Positions 50,976-60,931 of a stretch of DNA of 64,000 nucleotides are shown here, piece after piece. Origin of the DNA: Tahibacter aquaticus. Lineage in GTDB: Bacteria > Pseudomonadota > Gammaproteobacteria > Xanthomonadales > Rhodanobacteraceae. The stretch covers positions 203,715 to 267,714 of the forward strand of contig NZ_SNZH01000011.1 of NCBI RefSeq assembly GCF_004363655.1, written 5' to 3'. How positions within the stretch are numbered: the first letter of the stretch is position 1; every line of letters begins with the position of its first letter. The notes beneath the pieces were generated by a model that ran no database searches, had not been told where the DNA came from, and was given only the letters and a program-made list of their open reading frames with translations. The position numbers and the translations under genes are program-made.

Positions 50976-51869
50976 ATGAGCGCCCTGGGCGGCGATGTGG
51001 CGCGCTTTCTCGACTACCTGAGGGTCGAGAAACGCTATGCCGCCGGCACCATCGTCAACTACGCGCGGGAACTGGCTCTGCTGCAGGCCCAGGCGGAAAG
51101 CCTGGGCCTGAACCATTGGCGCGAACTGCGCGCCGAATTCCTGCGCAGCCTGGTCGCACGCGAACACCGGCGCGGACGCGAGGCCGGCAGCCTGCATCAC
51201 CTGCTGTCGGCCTGCCGCAGTTTCTTCCGCTGGATGCTGCGCGAAGGCGTCATTGCGCAAGACCCGGCGCTGGACGTGCGCGCGCCCAAGCTCAGGCGAA
51301 AATTGCCGCAAGTTCTCGATGTGGACGAAGCCTCGGCCCTGGTCGAGATTCCCGCCGACACGCCCGAGGCGCTGCAGGACCGCGCCATGCTGGAGCTGTT
51401 CTATTCCAGCGGCCTGCGCCTGGCCGAGCTGATCGGCCTGCACTGGAACGACATCGATCTGGACGACGGCCTGGTGCGTGTACTGGGCAAGGGCTCCAAG
51501 ACGCGGGTGGTGCCGGTCGGCAGCAAGGCGCGCGAGGCACTGCAGGCCTTGCGCAAACACGCCGCGCCCGAGGCCCAGGCCAGCGTTTTCCTGGGCCGCG
51601 GCGGCAAGCCGGTCTCGCCGGCCACCGTGCGCCGGCGGCTCAAAGGCTGGGCCCAGTCGCAGGGTGTGTGGAAGCGCGTCTACCCGCATCTGCTGCGCCA
51701 TTCCTTCGCCAGCCATATGCTGGAATCTTCCGGCGACCTGCGCGCGGTGCAGGAACTGCTGGGCCATGCGGATATTTCCACGACGCAGATTTATACCCAT
51801 CTGGATTTCCAGCACCTGGCGCGCGTCTACGATGCGGCGCATCCGCGGGCGAAGCGGCGGCGCGAGTAG
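50976..51869 (+). CDS. xerC: Site-specific tyrosine recombinase XerC
   Basis: 297 residues. SAM-like N-terminal core-binding domain to about residue 105, then the catalytic domain with all active residues: R148 (SGLRLAEL), K172/K175 region (GKGSKTR), H238 and R241 (PHLLRHSFA), H264 (LLGHA) and the nucleophile Y273 (TTQIYTHLD). With XerD it resolves chromosome dimers at dif before division. Start ATG 50976; 57 bp after DUF484 and closed by a strong terminator. Confidence 0.97.
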   Translation: MSALGGDVARFLDYLRVEKRYAAGTIVNYARELALLQAQAESLGLNHWRELRAEFLRSLVAREHRRGREAGSLHHLLSACRSFFRWMLREGVIAQDPALDVRAPKLRRKLPQVLDVDEASALVEIPADTPEALQDRAMLELFYSSGLRLAELIGLHWNDIDLDDGLVRVLGKGSKTRVVPVGSKAREALQALRKHAAPEAQASVFLGRGGKPVSPATVRRRLKGWAQSQGVWKRVYPHLLRHSFASHMLESSGDLRAVQELLGHADISTTQIYTHLDFQHLARVYDAAHPRAKRRRE

Positions 51870-51900
51870 TCGCAAGTACCGGCGTACGGCTGCGCAGATC

Positions 51901-51962
51901 CGCCGGCGGAAAATACCGCCGGCAGAAACGAAAACGGACAGGTGCGAGCCTGTCCGTTTTCG
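51901..51962. terminator. Bidirectional terminator between xerC and the amidohydrolase gene
   Basis: Hairpin 1: CGCCGGCGG / CCGCCGGC (51901-51923). Hairpin 2: perfect 14-bp stem from CGAAAACGGACAGG to its complement (51929-51962) with a 6-base loop and T runs on both strands, serving both convergent genes. Confidence 0.92.
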
Positions 51963-51985
51963 TTCGTGGCGCTGGTACCTTCGGC

Positions 51986-53995
51986 TTACGGCGAAGGCTT
52001 GATGCCGATCGCAGTGAACAGCTTGGCGCTGTCATAGCGGCGGTCGCCGCGGATCACCGTGCGCACCTTGCGGATGTCAGCCATGTTGAGCGTCGGATCG
52101 CCGTCGACCAGGATCAGGTCAGCGACGTAGCCCGGCGCAATGCGGCCGTATTCCTTGTCGCGCTTCATCACCGCAGCGCTGTCGTAGGTGGCGATGCGCA
52201 GCACGTCCTTGGGCGGAATGCCGGCGGCAACGTAGAGTTCCAGTTCGCGCGCCAGCTGCAGGCCGCCGCTGCCGTCCGTGCCGGAGACGATGCGCACGCC
52301 GCTGCGATAGAGCAGGCCGACGTAGTCGATCATGCGCTGGTAGCCGTCACGGTAAGCGGCCTCCTGGCCGGGCTTGATCGGCAGGCCGCCGGCACCCGAC
52401 TTGATGCCGCGCTGCCAGGTCAGCGGCAGGCGGTCGAGGATGGCGGCCCAGCCCGGTCCCGGCAGCTTGGGCCGCCCCAGGAACATGTCTTCGAAGGTGC
52501 TGACGGTCGGATCGACCACGATGTCCTTCTGCTTGAGGTGCTGCACGAATTCCAGCACCTGCGGCGAACCCAGGTCGATGCCGGCGCCGTATTCGCCGAT
52601 GGCGGTGAAGCGCGCGGGCGAACGCGTGTCCTGCACTTTGTCGAACAGGAAATTCAGCATCAGCATGTTGATGTGCTGGATCTCGTCGGCGCCGTTGTCG
52701 ACGAACTGGCGTGCCGTCATGAAGGCCGGCACATGGCCGCTGACACGCAGGCCCTTGGCGTGCGCCATGCGCGCGATCGCCGGCATCAGCTCGGGCTTGA
52801 TCGAGCTGTAGATCTTGATCTGCTCGTGGCCGCTGGCGGCGTATTCGTCGACGATGCGCTGCGCGTCGGCTTCGTTGTCGGCCAGTGCCTTGGTCGGACC
52901 GGCGAACGGACCGGGGCCGTCGATGATGCCGGCCTTGATGATGCGCGGGCCGATGTCCTTGTTCGCCTCGATCGACTTGATGCGCTCGGCCAGTACCGGC
53001 GGATTGTTGGCCAGGTCGCGGATCGTGGTCACGCCGCCGGCAATATCGAGCACGCCGTCGGCCTGGCCGAAGAAATGCGCGTGCATATCCCACAGGCCCG
53101 GCATGAGGAAACGCCCGCCGCCGTCCATCGTGTCGGCACCGGCCGGTGCGCCGACGTCGGCGGCCTTGCCGGCGGCGACGATGCGGCCCTTGTCGATCAG
53201 CACGGCCGCATCGGTGGTGATGGTGCCGCTGGCCGGGTCGAAGGTGCGCACGTTGCGGATCAGCAACGGCTTGGCGAGGATTTCGGTCAGGCTCGTGGCA
53301 CGCTGCTCGGCCTGCTGCTTCTCCTGCGCATCCTGCACCTTGCCCAGGCCGGACAGCGCGTCGGCATAGCCGTCGCGCACCACCGACTGCCAGCTGGAAT
53401 AGCTGGCGAAGAAGCGCTGCTGCTCGTCCAGCCAGAGGTAGCTGGGCGTGGTGTCCAGACCGTGGATGGCGTACAGCGTGACCTTCTTCGCACCCGGCTT
53501 GCCCTTGACCTTCAGCTCGCTGAGCTTTTCCACCCGCGCGCTGCCGGCGGGGAGGATGTCCAGGCTCTTGCTGTCGGACTTGAGCAGTGCACGCGTGAGC
53601 AGCACGAACTCTTCCGGCGTGCCGTTGAGGCTGAGGTAGAACGACGGCTTGGTCAGCTCCTGGCTGGCGTCTTCCGCCGAGTTCTTCCAGCTCACCTTGC
53701 TGCCGTCGCGGCTGAAGGTTTCGTCCACCGGACCCTTGAAATAGTCGATGCCGGTATTGGCGATGCGTGCGACGCTGCCGTCGGCACCGACGCGGTATTC
53801 GGCATCCATCTTCGGCCCGCGGCCACGGTCGTTGAACTCGTAGTGGACCTTGATGCTACCGTCGTCGGCGTAACGCGCCTCCTGAAAACCGGCCTTGGCG
53901 CCCATGGTGAGGATCTCGCTGCGTTCGACCTGTTCGGCCGCGCTCGCATGACCCGTGCACAACAACAGTCCCGCTGCTAGCAGGTGCAGTTTCAT
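51986..53995 (-). CDS. Secreted amidohydrolase (imidazolonepropionase/prolidase-like)
   Basis: 669 residues from ATG 53995 (AGGAG 8 nt upstream; another ATG at 54001). Signal peptide LLAAGLLLCTGHASA. A beta-rich N-terminal domain of about 230 residues (YRVGADGSVARIANTGIDYF) precedes the metal-dependent amidohydrolase domain: DMHAHFFG gives the HxH metal pair, GVTTIRD, IKIYSSIKPELM with the bridging Lys, SGHVPAF for the next His, IQHINMLM, and SGTDGSGG with the catalytic Asp. Relatives cleave dipeptides or cyclic amides. The substrate is unknown. The long in-frame extension to 54898 overlaps the histidine kinase on the other strand and is rejected. Confidence 0.9.
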   Translation of the reverse strand: MKLHLLAAGLLLCTGHASAAEQVERSEILTMGAKAGFQEARYADDGSIKVHYEFNDRGRGPKMDAEYRVGADGSVARIANTGIDYFKGPVDETFSRDGSKVSWKNSAEDASQELTKPSFYLSLNGTPEEFVLLTRALLKSDSKSLDILPAGSARVEKLSELKVKGKPGAKKVTLYAIHGLDTTPSYLWLDEQQRFFASYSSWQSVVRDGYADALSGLGKVQDAQEKQQAEQRATSLTEILAKPLLIRNVRTFDPASGTITTDAAVLIDKGRIVAAGKAADVGAPAGADTMDGGGRFLMPGLWDMHAHFFGQADGVLDIAGGVTTIRDLANNPPVLAERIKSIEANKDIGPRIIKAGIIDGPGPFAGPTKALADNEADAQRIVDEYAASGHEQIKIYSSIKPELMPAIARMAHAKGLRVSGHVPAFMTARQFVDNGADEIQHINMLMLNFLFDKVQDTRSPARFTAIGEYGAGIDLGSPQVLEFVQHLKQKDIVVDPTVSTFEDMFLGRPKLPGPGWAAILDRLPLTWQRGIKSGAGGLPIKPGQEAAYRDGYQRMIDYVGLLYRSGVRIVSGTDGSGGLQLARELELYVAAGIPPKDVLRIATYDSAAVMKRDKEYGRIAPGYVADLILVDGDPTLNMADIRKVRTVIRGDRRYDSAKLFTAIGIKPSP

Positions 53996-54319
53996 CGGCA
54001 TGGCTCCTGGGTAGATCCGCCCAGCGTATGTCGCCCTTGCCGCGGCAGCCTGTGCCGGAAGGTGGGCCTGCTCTGCACGAAATCTCCCATTTGCCTGCGC
54101 AGGCGCTGCGCAATGCGGCATTAGGCTCACACGAGGTATCCGTTCTTCTTTGGAGTACACCATGCGCTGCGCAGCACGCCCGCAACCTCTGCAACGGCCA
54201 GCGTCCGGCGCTGCGTTGCCGCCGCAGCACGCCCACCCGGTCGCCAGCCGCGCGGCCTGATGCCGGCAGCACAGCGGCCGATGGCACAATCCCGCCCGAA
54301 CTCCCTGCAAGGCCGTCCC
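53996..54319. other. Divergent intergenic region, amidohydrolase / sensor kinase (324 bp)
   Basis: Holds the start signals of both flanking genes. A 32-codon open frame (54162-54260) with GGAG upstream ends next to an in-frame ATG of the kinase frame, see findings. No clear -35/-10 pair. Confidence 0.45.
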
Positions 54320-55807
54320 ATGCGCCTGTGGCACCGGCTGTTCCTGCTTTGCGCCGGGCTCAGCGTGGCCAGCCTGCTCGGCTACGCGGCATGGCAGCAA
54401 CGTGCGTTCGCGACCGGCTTCGCGACTTATCTCGACAGCGTGGCCGAACGGCGTGCCGCGCAGCTCGCCACGCGCCTGGCCGAAGAATATCGCCAGCGCG
54501 GCAGCTGGGATTTCCTGCGCCGCGATCCGCATCTGTTCGGCGGCCTGGCGATGAACCCGCAGGCGTTTTCGCCAGCCCCCGACGACGGCCGTGGCAGTCC
54601 TGCACCGCCCGGTTCCGATCGGCGCAAGGATCGCGGCGCCGCCGGCAACAACGCCGCCGACCGCGCCGGGCCGGCGCGCGGCGGCGGACCGCCGGGACCA
54701 CCGCCCGGGTCGATCAATGCCGGCGATCGCCTGGTTTTGCTCGACGAAAACGGCCAGCGCCTCGCCGGCAGCCGCGAAAGCGGCACGCACCTGGTCGCAC
54801 TGCCGGTACTGGTCGACGGGCGTCGCGTCGGCGAACTGCGCGTGGCGCCATTGCCGCCGCTGGCCGATGCACCGGAACGCGTCTTTGCCGAAAGCCAATG
54901 GCGCAGCGGTCTGGTCGCCGCGCTGGCCGTGCTGCTGTGCGCGCTGGCTCTGGCCTACGCGCTGGCGCAGCGGCTGCTCAAGCCGATCCAGGCGCTCAGT
55001 CGCAGCTCACGCGCACTGGCCGACGGCGATTTCTCCTCGCGCGTACCGGCGCAGGGCCGCGACGAAATCGCCGCACTGGCGCGCGACTTCAATCACCTGG
55101 CCGCAGCGCTGGAACAGAATCGCGAGGCACGCCGGCGCTGGGGCGCCGACCTCGCCCACGAACTGCGTACGCCGGTTACCGTGCTGCGGCTGGAGCTGCA
55201 GACCCTGATCGACGGCGTACGCCAGCCTGGCCCGGCAGCGATGGCCTCGCTGCTGGCAGAGACCGAGCGCCTGTCCGCACTCATTGAGGATTTGTACCAA
55301 TTGTCGCTGGCCGATGCCGGCGCGCTGGAATACCACTTCGAAACGGTCGACCTGGCCGAGCTCGCCCGCGAGGTGGTGGACAACCATCGCGGCAGCGCCG
55401 CGGCCGCCGGCCAATTGCTGGAAGAAGACTATGCAACCGACCTGCCGCCGCTGCGCGGCGATCCGTTGCGCCTGGCGCAGCTGATCGAGAACCTGCTGCT
55501 GAACGCGCGCCGCTATACCGATGCACCCGGACGCATCCGCATTGCGCTGGCCGTGCGCGCCGGCCAGCTGCAGCTGCAGCTGGAAGACACCCCGCCCGGC
55601 GTGGCGGCGGAAGACCTGCCGCGGCTGTTCGACCGCCTGTTCCGCAGCGAGCGCTCGCGCAACCGCAGCGCCGGCGGCGCCGGGCTGGGCCTGTCCATCT
55701 GCCGCGCCATCGTCGATGCGCACAGCGGCGCGATCTGGGCCGAGGCCTCGGACCTGGGCGGCCTGCGCGTCTGCGTACTGCTGCCGCTGCCGGGAGAGCG
55801 CGCATGA
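54320..55807 (+). CDS. baeS: Sensor histidine kinase, BaeS-like
   Basis: 495 residues from MRLWHRLFLLCAGLSV. Membrane helix 1 near residues 7-25; a periplasmic sensor of about 170 residues with a Gly/Pro-rich insert (GPARGGGPPGPPPGS); helix 2 (LVAALAVLLCALALAYALA); HAMP (RLLKPIQALSRSSRALADGD); HisKA with the phospho-acceptor in DLAHELRTPVTVLRL; HATPase with NLLLNARRYT, the D-box and GLGLSICRAIV. The stop overlaps the response regulator start. BaeSR in E. coli senses envelope-damaging compounds and induces efflux; the assignment rests mainly on the very BaeR-like partner. An upstream ATG at 54260 is possible. Confidence 0.88.
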   Translation: MRLWHRLFLLCAGLSVASLLGYAAWQQRAFATGFATYLDSVAERRAAQLATRLAEEYRQRGSWDFLRRDPHLFGGLAMNPQAFSPAPDDGRGSPAPPGSDRRKDRGAAGNNAADRAGPARGGGPPGPPPGSINAGDRLVLLDENGQRLAGSRESGTHLVALPVLVDGRRVGELRVAPLPPLADAPERVFAESQWRSGLVAALAVLLCALALAYALAQRLLKPIQALSRSSRALADGDFSSRVPAQGRDEIAALARDFNHLAAALEQNREARRRWGADLAHELRTPVTVLRLELQTLIDGVRQPGPAAMASLLAETERLSALIEDLYQLSLADAGALEYHFETVDLAELAREVVDNHRGSAAAAGQLLEEDYATDLPPLRGDPLRLAQLIENLLLNARRYTDAPGRIRIALAVRAGQLQLQLEDTPPGVAAEDLPRLFDRLFRSERSRNRSAGGAGLGLSICRAIVDAHSGAIWAEASDLGGLRVCVLLPLPGERA

Positions 55808-56493
55808 ATGCGCCGGCACACCTGCTGCTGGTCGAGGACGAACCGAAAATAGCCACCGCGATGCGCGACTGGCTGGTCGCCGCCGGCTACGCCGTCGACC
55901 TGCGCGAACGCGGCGACGGCGTGGTCGAGGAAGTACGCCGGCAGGCACCCGATCTGTTGCTGCTGGACCTGATGCTGCCAGGCGAAGACGGCCTGAGTAT
56001 CTGCCGGCGCATCCGCGAATTCTCCGAACTGCCGATCATCCTGGTCACCGCGCGGGTGGAGGAAATCGACCGTCTGCTCGGGCTGGACCTGGGCGCCGAC
56101 GACTACATCTGCAAGCCCTTCAGCCTGCGCGAACTCGGCGCGCGCGTACGCGCCCTGCTGCGCCGGACCCGGCCGTCGCCACGCAACACCGCGCCGGAAT
56201 GCGGCATCGTGCTCGATGCCGACCGCTTCGAGGTGCGTGTGGCCGGCCGCCCGCTGGCGCTGACGCCGGTGGAATTCCGCCTGCTGCGCCGGCTGATGGA
56301 AAAACCCGGCAAAGTATACTCACGCGGGCAACTGCTCGATGCCAGCTACGAAGACCACCGCGTAGTCAGCGACCGCACGGTCGATTCGCACGTACGTAAT
56401 CTGCGCCGGAAATTCGGCGAAGCGGGGCTGGACCCGATCGAGTCGGTCTATGGCGTGGGGTTTCGTTTCGAGCTCGCGCGCGAGCCGCAGTGA
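55804..56493 (+). CDS. baeR: OmpR-family response regulator, BaeR-like
   Basis: 229 residues. Receiver: LLLVEDEPKI acidic pocket, phospho-Asp in LLLLDLMLPGEDGL, Thr in ILVTARVEEIDRLLGL, Lys in YICKPFSLRE; the stretch VEEIDRLLGLDLGADDYICKP is close to that of E. coli BaeR. Winged-helix DNA-binding domain from about residue 130 (LALTPVEFRLLRRLM, VVSDRTVDSHVRNLRRKF). Overlaps the kinase gene by 4 nt (ATGA). Confidence 0.93.
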   Translation: MNAPAHLLLVEDEPKIATAMRDWLVAAGYAVDLRERGDGVVEEVRRQAPDLLLLDLMLPGEDGLSICRRIREFSELPIILVTARVEEIDRLLGLDLGADDYICKPFSLRELGARVRALLRRTRPSPRNTAPECGIVLDADRFEVRVAGRPLALTPVEFRLLRRLMEKPGKVYSRGQLLDASYEDHRVVSDRTVDSHVRNLRRKFGEAGLDPIESVYGVGFRFELAREPQ

Positions 56494-56577
56494 CCGCCGC
56501 CGAGGCGCGATGCCGGCGCCGCAGCACGTTCGCTCAGCGCCAGGCCCGCGCAGAGACAAGGCATTGCGTAGCAGACA

Positions 56578-57642
56578 TCAACGCTCGGAATGCCCCGCCT
56601 CGTCGTAGCCGCCTCGACCGAACAGGCCGGGCCGGATCAGGTCGACGAAGGCACGCGCCTGGGTCGACAGGTATTTGCCCTTGCGCATGACCACGCCGTA
56701 GCTGCGCTGGGGGAAATACTGCTTCAGATTGCGCACGATCAGGCGCGACTGGTCGTGTTCGGTCAGGCAGATGCCGGTGACGATGGAAATGCCCAGGCCC
56801 ATGGCGACGTATTCCTTGATCACTTCCCAGCCGCCCACCTCGATGGCGACGCGATAGGGCACGCGCCGCTGCTGGAATACCAGGTCAACCAGGCGATAGG
56901 TGGTCAGGCGCTGCGGCGGCAGGATCAGGCCGTAGGGCGACAGGTCTTCCAGCTGGATGTCGACCTTGTCCGCCAGCGGGTGGTCGCGCGGCAGGATCAG
57001 CATCGGGTCGAACCACTGCACCGGTTCGTAGGACAGATCGTGCGGTACATCAAGCATGGAGCCGAAGGCGAAGTCGACCTGGTCCTGCCGCAGCAAGGCC
57101 AGGCCGTCCTTGCCGGTGACGTTGTACAGCTGCAGGCGCACGCCCGGATGCTCGTCGCGGAACGCGCGCACCAGCGGCGGCAGCAGATACTGGATGGTGG
57201 AAGAACCGGCTGCAATGATGACCTCGCCGGCATCCAGGCCTTGCAGCTGGCTGCGGAACTGCTGGTCCAGGCCTTCCAGCCCTTCGACCAGGGGTCGCGC
57301 CAGTTCGTACAGCATCTGGCCTTCCCGGGTCAGCACGAAGCGCGGCCGCGCGCGCTCCAGCAAGCGCACGCCAAGTTCCTTTTCCAGGGCCGATAACTGC
57401 AGGCTGATGGACGGCTGGGACAGGAACAGCGCCTCGCCCGCGCGCGCCAGCGTGCCGAACTTGACCACATGGCAGAACGCACGCAACTGCTTGAGCCGAT
57501 TACCTTTGTAGTAGAAGCGCGGAGTGCTGTCGGGACCGCCCCTGGGTTTGCTCTTGCGCTTGGGCCGGGCCGGTGCGGCGGAGGCCGCCTTGGTTGTCGA
57601 ACGGCTACGCACGGAATTCAAACGATCGTTTGGATGATCCAT
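56578..57642 (-). CDS. LysR-family transcriptional regulator of the glyoxylate shunt
   Basis: 354 residues from ATG 57642. An unusual basic, disordered N-terminal extension of about 50 residues (KAASAAPARPKRKSKPRGG) precedes the helix-turn-helix (LRAFCHVVKFGTLARAGEAL, LSQPSISLQLSALEKELGV). The effector domain follows (AGSSTIQYLLPPLVRAF, VTGKDGLALLRQDQVDFAFG, GLGISIVTGICLTEHD). It is divergent from aceB with a shared 123-bp control region carrying a LysR-type operator, so it very likely controls aceBA, perhaps in response to a glyoxylate-pathway metabolite. Confidence 0.9.
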   Translation of the reverse strand: MDHPNDRLNSVRSRSTTKAASAAPARPKRKSKPRGGPDSTPRFYYKGNRLKQLRAFCHVVKFGTLARAGEALFLSQPSISLQLSALEKELGVRLLERARPRFVLTREGQMLYELARPLVEGLEGLDQQFRSQLQGLDAGEVIIAAGSSTIQYLLPPLVRAFRDEHPGVRLQLYNVTGKDGLALLRQDQVDFAFGSMLDVPHDLSYEPVQWFDPMLILPRDHPLADKVDIQLEDLSPYGLILPPQRLTTYRLVDLVFQQRRVPYRVAIEVGGWEVIKEYVAMGLGISIVTGICLTEHDQSRLIVRNLKQYFPQRSYGVVMRKGKYLSTQARAFVDLIRPGLFGRGGYDEAGHSER

Positions 57643-57664
57643 GATTTCAATCACTTGGCAATGA

Positions 57665-57731
57665 TTTAACGATGTTAAACAAATGCATTGAAATGTTTGG
57701 TTTGTCAAATGCTGCGCTGCACGCATAGTCT
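57665..57731 (+). promoter_or_regulatory. LysR operator and aceBA promoter
   Basis: Palindrome TTTAAC-GAT-GTTAAA (57665-57679), which fits the T-N11-A rule. Promoter TTGTCA (57702-57707), 18-bp spacer, TAGTCT (57726-57731), start near 57738. The palindrome is centred at about -66, the usual recognition position for LysR activators, leaving room for an activation site near the -35. Confidence 0.65.
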
Positions 57732-57765
57732 CGATGCCTCAGCAGCAGCGTGACGGAGCAAGTCG

Positions 57766-59364
57766 ATGGCAGTTCCCGCAGACCAGTTCGCCAGCCCAGC
57801 CGTGGAGATACGGGCGGTTATCAAACCGGGTTACGAGCAGATCCTTACCGCGCCGGCCCTGGCCTTCCTTGCTGCACTGCACCGTCGTTTCGATACCCGC
57901 CGTCGCCACCTGCTGGATGCCCGCGTCGCCCGCCAGGCCCGTTTCGACGCCGGCGAGCTGCCGGACTTTCTGCCCGAGACCCGCGCCATCCGCGAAAGCG
58001 ACTGGACGGTGGCGCCGATTCCGGTCGCCCTGATCGACCGCCGCGTGGAAATCACCGGCCCGGTCGAGCGCAAGATGATCATCAACGCGCTCAATTCCGG
58101 CGCCAAGGTGTTCATGGCCGATTTCGAGGACTCCTCGGCGCCGACCTGGGAGGTGCTGCTGGACGGCCAGATCAACCTGCGCGATGCAGTAGCCGGCACG
58201 ATCGAATACAAGACCGCCGATGGCCGCGAGTACCGGCTCAAGGCCGAGCAGGCCGAACTCGTGGTACGTCCGCGCGGCTGGCATCTGCCGGAAAAGCACG
58301 CCCGCGTCGACGGCGAGGAAATGGCCGGCGCGCTGTTCGATTTCGGCCTGTACGCCTTCCACAACGCCCAGGTGCTGCAGGGGCGCGAACGCGGCCCGTA
58401 TTTCTACCTGCCGAAGATGGAAAGCCACCGCGAGGCGGCATTGTGGGACGAGGTAATGGCCTTCGCCGAGACCGAGCTGGACCTGCCCACCGGAAGCATG
58501 AAAGCAACGGTGCTGATCGAAACCCTGCCGGCCGTGTTCGAGATGCACGAAATTCTGCACGCGCTGCAGTCGCGCGTGGTCGGCCTCAACTGCGGCCGCT
58601 GGGACTATATTTTTTCCTATATCAAAACCTTCCGCGCGCACCGCAGCCATATCCTGCCCGAGCGCGGCCAGGTCGGCATGACCGTGCCGTTCCTGAAAGC
58701 CTATTCGGAACTGCTGATCCAGACCTGCCATCGCCGCGGCGCCTTCGCCATGGGCGGCATGGCGGCACAGATCCCGATCTCCGGCGATGCCGAAGCGAAC
58801 GAGCTGGCATTGGCGCGAGTCCGCGCCGACAAGCAGCGCGAAGCCAGGGCCGGCCATGACGGCACCTGGGTGGCGCATCCGGGCCTGATACCGGTAGCGC
58901 AGGCCGAATTCGACGCAGCCATGCCAGGTGCCAACCAGCTGCAGCAGCGGCGCGAAGACGTCAAGGTCAGCCGCGACGACCTGGTGCTGGCGCCGCCGGG
59001 CACGATTACACGAAGTGGATTTCTCAACAATATCGATGTGTGTGTGCGCTATCTGGCCGCCTGGCTGGACGGCCTGGGCTGCGTGCCTATCCACCACCTG
59101 ATGGAAGACGCGGCCACGGCGGAAATATCCCGCGCCCAGCTCTGGCATTGGCTGCACCACGAAGGGCTGAAACTCGACGACGGCACGCCGCTGGATTTCG
59201 CCCTGTTCGACCAGGCCATCCACAGCGTGGCCGAACGCCTGCCCAAAACCGGCCTGCCCGGCCAGGATCGCGTGCCCCAGGCCGCCTGGATGCTGGCCGA
59301 ACTCACCCATGCGCGCCAGCTGGCCGATTTCCTCACCCTGCCGGCCTACGCATTGCTGCCTTGA
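57766..59364 (+). CDS. aceB: Malate synthase A
   Basis: 532 residues. It condenses glyoxylate with acetyl-CoA. Motifs: [14 protein letters not shown] with the metal-binding acidic residues, [34 protein letters not shown] (family signature), and [12 protein letters not shown]. Isoform A length and C-terminal plug ([14 protein letters not shown]). Start ATG at 57766 with GGAG upstream. First gene of aceB-aceA. Confidence 0.97.
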   Translation: MAVPADQFASPAVEIRAVIKPGYEQILTAPALAFLAALHRRFDTRRRHLLDARVARQARFDAGELPDFLPETRAIRESDWTVAPIPVALIDRRVEITGPVERKMIINALNSGAKVFMADFEDSSAPTWEVLLDGQINLRDAVAGTIEYKTADGREYRLKAEQAELVVRPRGWHLPEKHARVDGEEMAGALFDFGLYAFHNAQVLQGRERGPYFYLPKMESHREAALWDEVMAFAETELDLPTGSMKATVLIETLPAVFEMHEILHALQSRVVGLNCGRWDYIFSYIKTFRAHRSHILPERGQVGMTVPFLKAYSELLIQTCHRRGAFAMGGMAAQIPISGDAEANELALARVRADKQREARAGHDGTWVAHPGLIPVAQAEFDAAMPGANQLQQRREDVKVSRDDLVLAPPGTITRSGFLNNIDVCVRYLAAWLDGLGCVPIHHLMEDAATAEISRAQLWHWLHHEGLKLDDGTPLDFALFDQAIHSVAERLPKTGLPGQDRVPQAAWMLAELTHARQLADFLTLPAYALLP

Positions 59365-59422
59365 TCCATTCTCCACACTGCTGCAACTGTCCCTTCCGTT
59401 ACGTCCAACAAGGTTGATGATC

Positions 59423-60721
59423 ATGAAGAGTTCTTTCGCGAGCGCCGAACAACTGCAACAGGACTGGCAGAACAATCCGCGCTGGGCTGGCGTGACGCGC
59501 AACTATTCCGCCGCCGACGTGGTACGCCTGCGCGGTACCGTCGCGATCGAACACTCCCTCGCCCGCCTCGGCGCCGAGAAGCTGTGGAGCCATCTGCACA
59601 AGGAACCTTTCGTCAACGCGCTCGGCGCGCTGACCGGCAACCAGGCCATGCAGCAGGTCAAGGCCGGCCTGAAGGCGATCTATCTGTCGGGCTGGCAGGT
59701 TGCCGCCGACGCCAACGTCGCCGGTGAAATGTATCCGGACCAGTCGCTCTACCCGGCCAATTCGGTGCCACAGGTGGTCAAGCGCATCAACAACACCTTG
59801 CTGCGCGCCGACCAGTTGCACCACGCCGAAGGCAAGGACGACATCGACTGGCTGCAGCCGATCGTGGCCGATGCCGAGGCCGGTTTCGGCGGCGTGCTCA
59901 ACGCGTTCGAACTGATGAAGGCGATGATCGAGGCCGGCGCGGCCGGCGTGCATTTCGAAGACCAGCTGGCCAGCGTGAAGAAGTGCGGCCATATGGGCGG
60001 TAAGGTGCTGGTGCCGACGCGCGAAGCGGTGGAAAAACTCAATGCCGCGCGCCTGGCTGCAGATGTGATGGGCGTGCCGACCATCCTGGTCGCGCGCACC
60101 GACGCGGAAGCCGCCGACCTGCTGACCTCCGACATCGACGACAACGACAAGGCGTTCTGCACCGGCGAGCGCACGGTCGAAGGTTTCTTCAAGACGCGTC
60201 CGGGCATCGACCAGGCGATCAGCCGCGGCCTCGCCTACGCGCCTTACGCGGATCTGGTCTGGTGCGAGACCGGCAAGCCGGACCTGGCCTTCGCCAAGAA
60301 ATTCGCCGAGGCCATCCACGCCAAATACCCGGGCAAGATGCTGGCCTACAACTGCAGCCCCAGCTTCAACTGGAAGAAGAACCTGGACGACGCCACCATC
60401 GCCAAGTTCCAGAAGGAAATCGCCAGCTACGGCTACAAGTTCCAGTTCATCACCCTGGCCGGCTTCCACTCGCTGAACTACTCCATGTTCAACCTGGCCT
60501 ATGGCTACGCGCGCAACCAGATGAGCGCTTTCGTCGAACTGCAGGAAGCCGAATTTGCCGCTGCCGAGCGCGGCTTTACTGCGGTCAAGCATCAGCGCGA
60601 AGTAGGCACCGGCTATTTCGACGCGGTGACCCAGGCCATCCAGAACGGCCAGTCCTCGACGACTGCGCTGAAGGGCTCGACCGAGGAAGAACAGTTCCAC
60701 GGCAACCGTCACGCCGCCTGA
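59423..60721 (+). CDS. aceA: Isocitrate lyase
   Basis: 432 residues. It splits isocitrate into glyoxylate and succinate. The catalytic loop KKCGHMGGK is at 186-194 with the base C188; metal binding in [18 protein letters not shown] at the substrate site. Start ATG 59423 is 9 nt after AAGG; the ATG at 59417 is too close to it. Follows aceB by 58 bp and is closed by a terminator, so the operon is a self-contained glyoxylate shunt for growth on acetate or fatty acids. Confidence 0.97.
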   Translation: MKSSFASAEQLQQDWQNNPRWAGVTRNYSAADVVRLRGTVAIEHSLARLGAEKLWSHLHKEPFVNALGALTGNQAMQQVKAGLKAIYLSGWQVAADANVAGEMYPDQSLYPANSVPQVVKRINNTLLRADQLHHAEGKDDIDWLQPIVADAEAGFGGVLNAFELMKAMIEAGAAGVHFEDQLASVKKCGHMGGKVLVPTREAVEKLNAARLAADVMGVPTILVARTDAEAADLLTSDIDDNDKAFCTGERTVEGFFKTRPGIDQAISRGLAYAPYADLVWCETGKPDLAFAKKFAEAIHAKYPGKMLAYNCSPSFNWKKNLDDATIAKFQKEIASYGYKFQFITLAGFHSLNYSMFNLAYGYARNQMSAFVELQEAEFAAAERGFTAVKHQREVGTGYFDAVTQAIQNGQSSTTALKGSTEEEQFHGNRHAA

Positions 60722-60736
60722 TCGGGCTGGCGTCGA

Positions 60737-60771
60737 GGCGTTGCCGGCCCACAGCGGCAACGCCTTGTTTT
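60737..60771 (+). terminator. Terminator of aceBA
   Basis: Perfect 10-bp stem GGCGTTGCCG / CGGCAACGCC with an 8-base loop, then TTGTTTT, 16 bp after the aceA stop. Confidence 0.93.
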
Positions 60772-60808
60772 ACAAGCGATCAATGATCTCCTGGGGAGGA
60801 GAGAGCGC

Positions 60809-60840
60809 GCCGGGTCCGGTTCTCCCGGGCCGGACCCGGC
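60809..60840. other. GC-rich hairpin upstream of the 60932 gene
   Basis: Perfect 11-bp stem GCCGGGTCCGG / CCGGACCCGGC with a 10-base loop. No U tract follows. Role unclear; it is 92 bp before a gene that seems to be transcribed without a leader. Confidence 0.5.
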
Positions 60841-60918
60841 CGTGCTTTCGCGCCCTTTCAATGCGGCAGGATTGACCTTAGATAACGCAGCACAAACCCG
60901 GCCCCATGCCGGGTCGGC

Positions 60919-60924
60919 TACAAT
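60919..60924 (+). promoter_or_regulatory. -10 box directing a probable leaderless transcript
   Basis: TACAAT, 7 nt before the ATG at 60932; transcription would begin at or next to the start codon. No Shine-Dalgarno is present and no good -35 is seen. Confidence 0.5.
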
Positions 60925-60931
60925 CCCGCCC

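Noticed and set aside
51116..53980. 954-codon plus-strand frame over xerC and opposite the amidohydrolase
   Set aside because: Overlaps XerC in another frame and then runs antisense; no domain.
57739..59502. 587-codon minus-strand frame opposite aceB
   Set aside because: Shadow of malate synthase.
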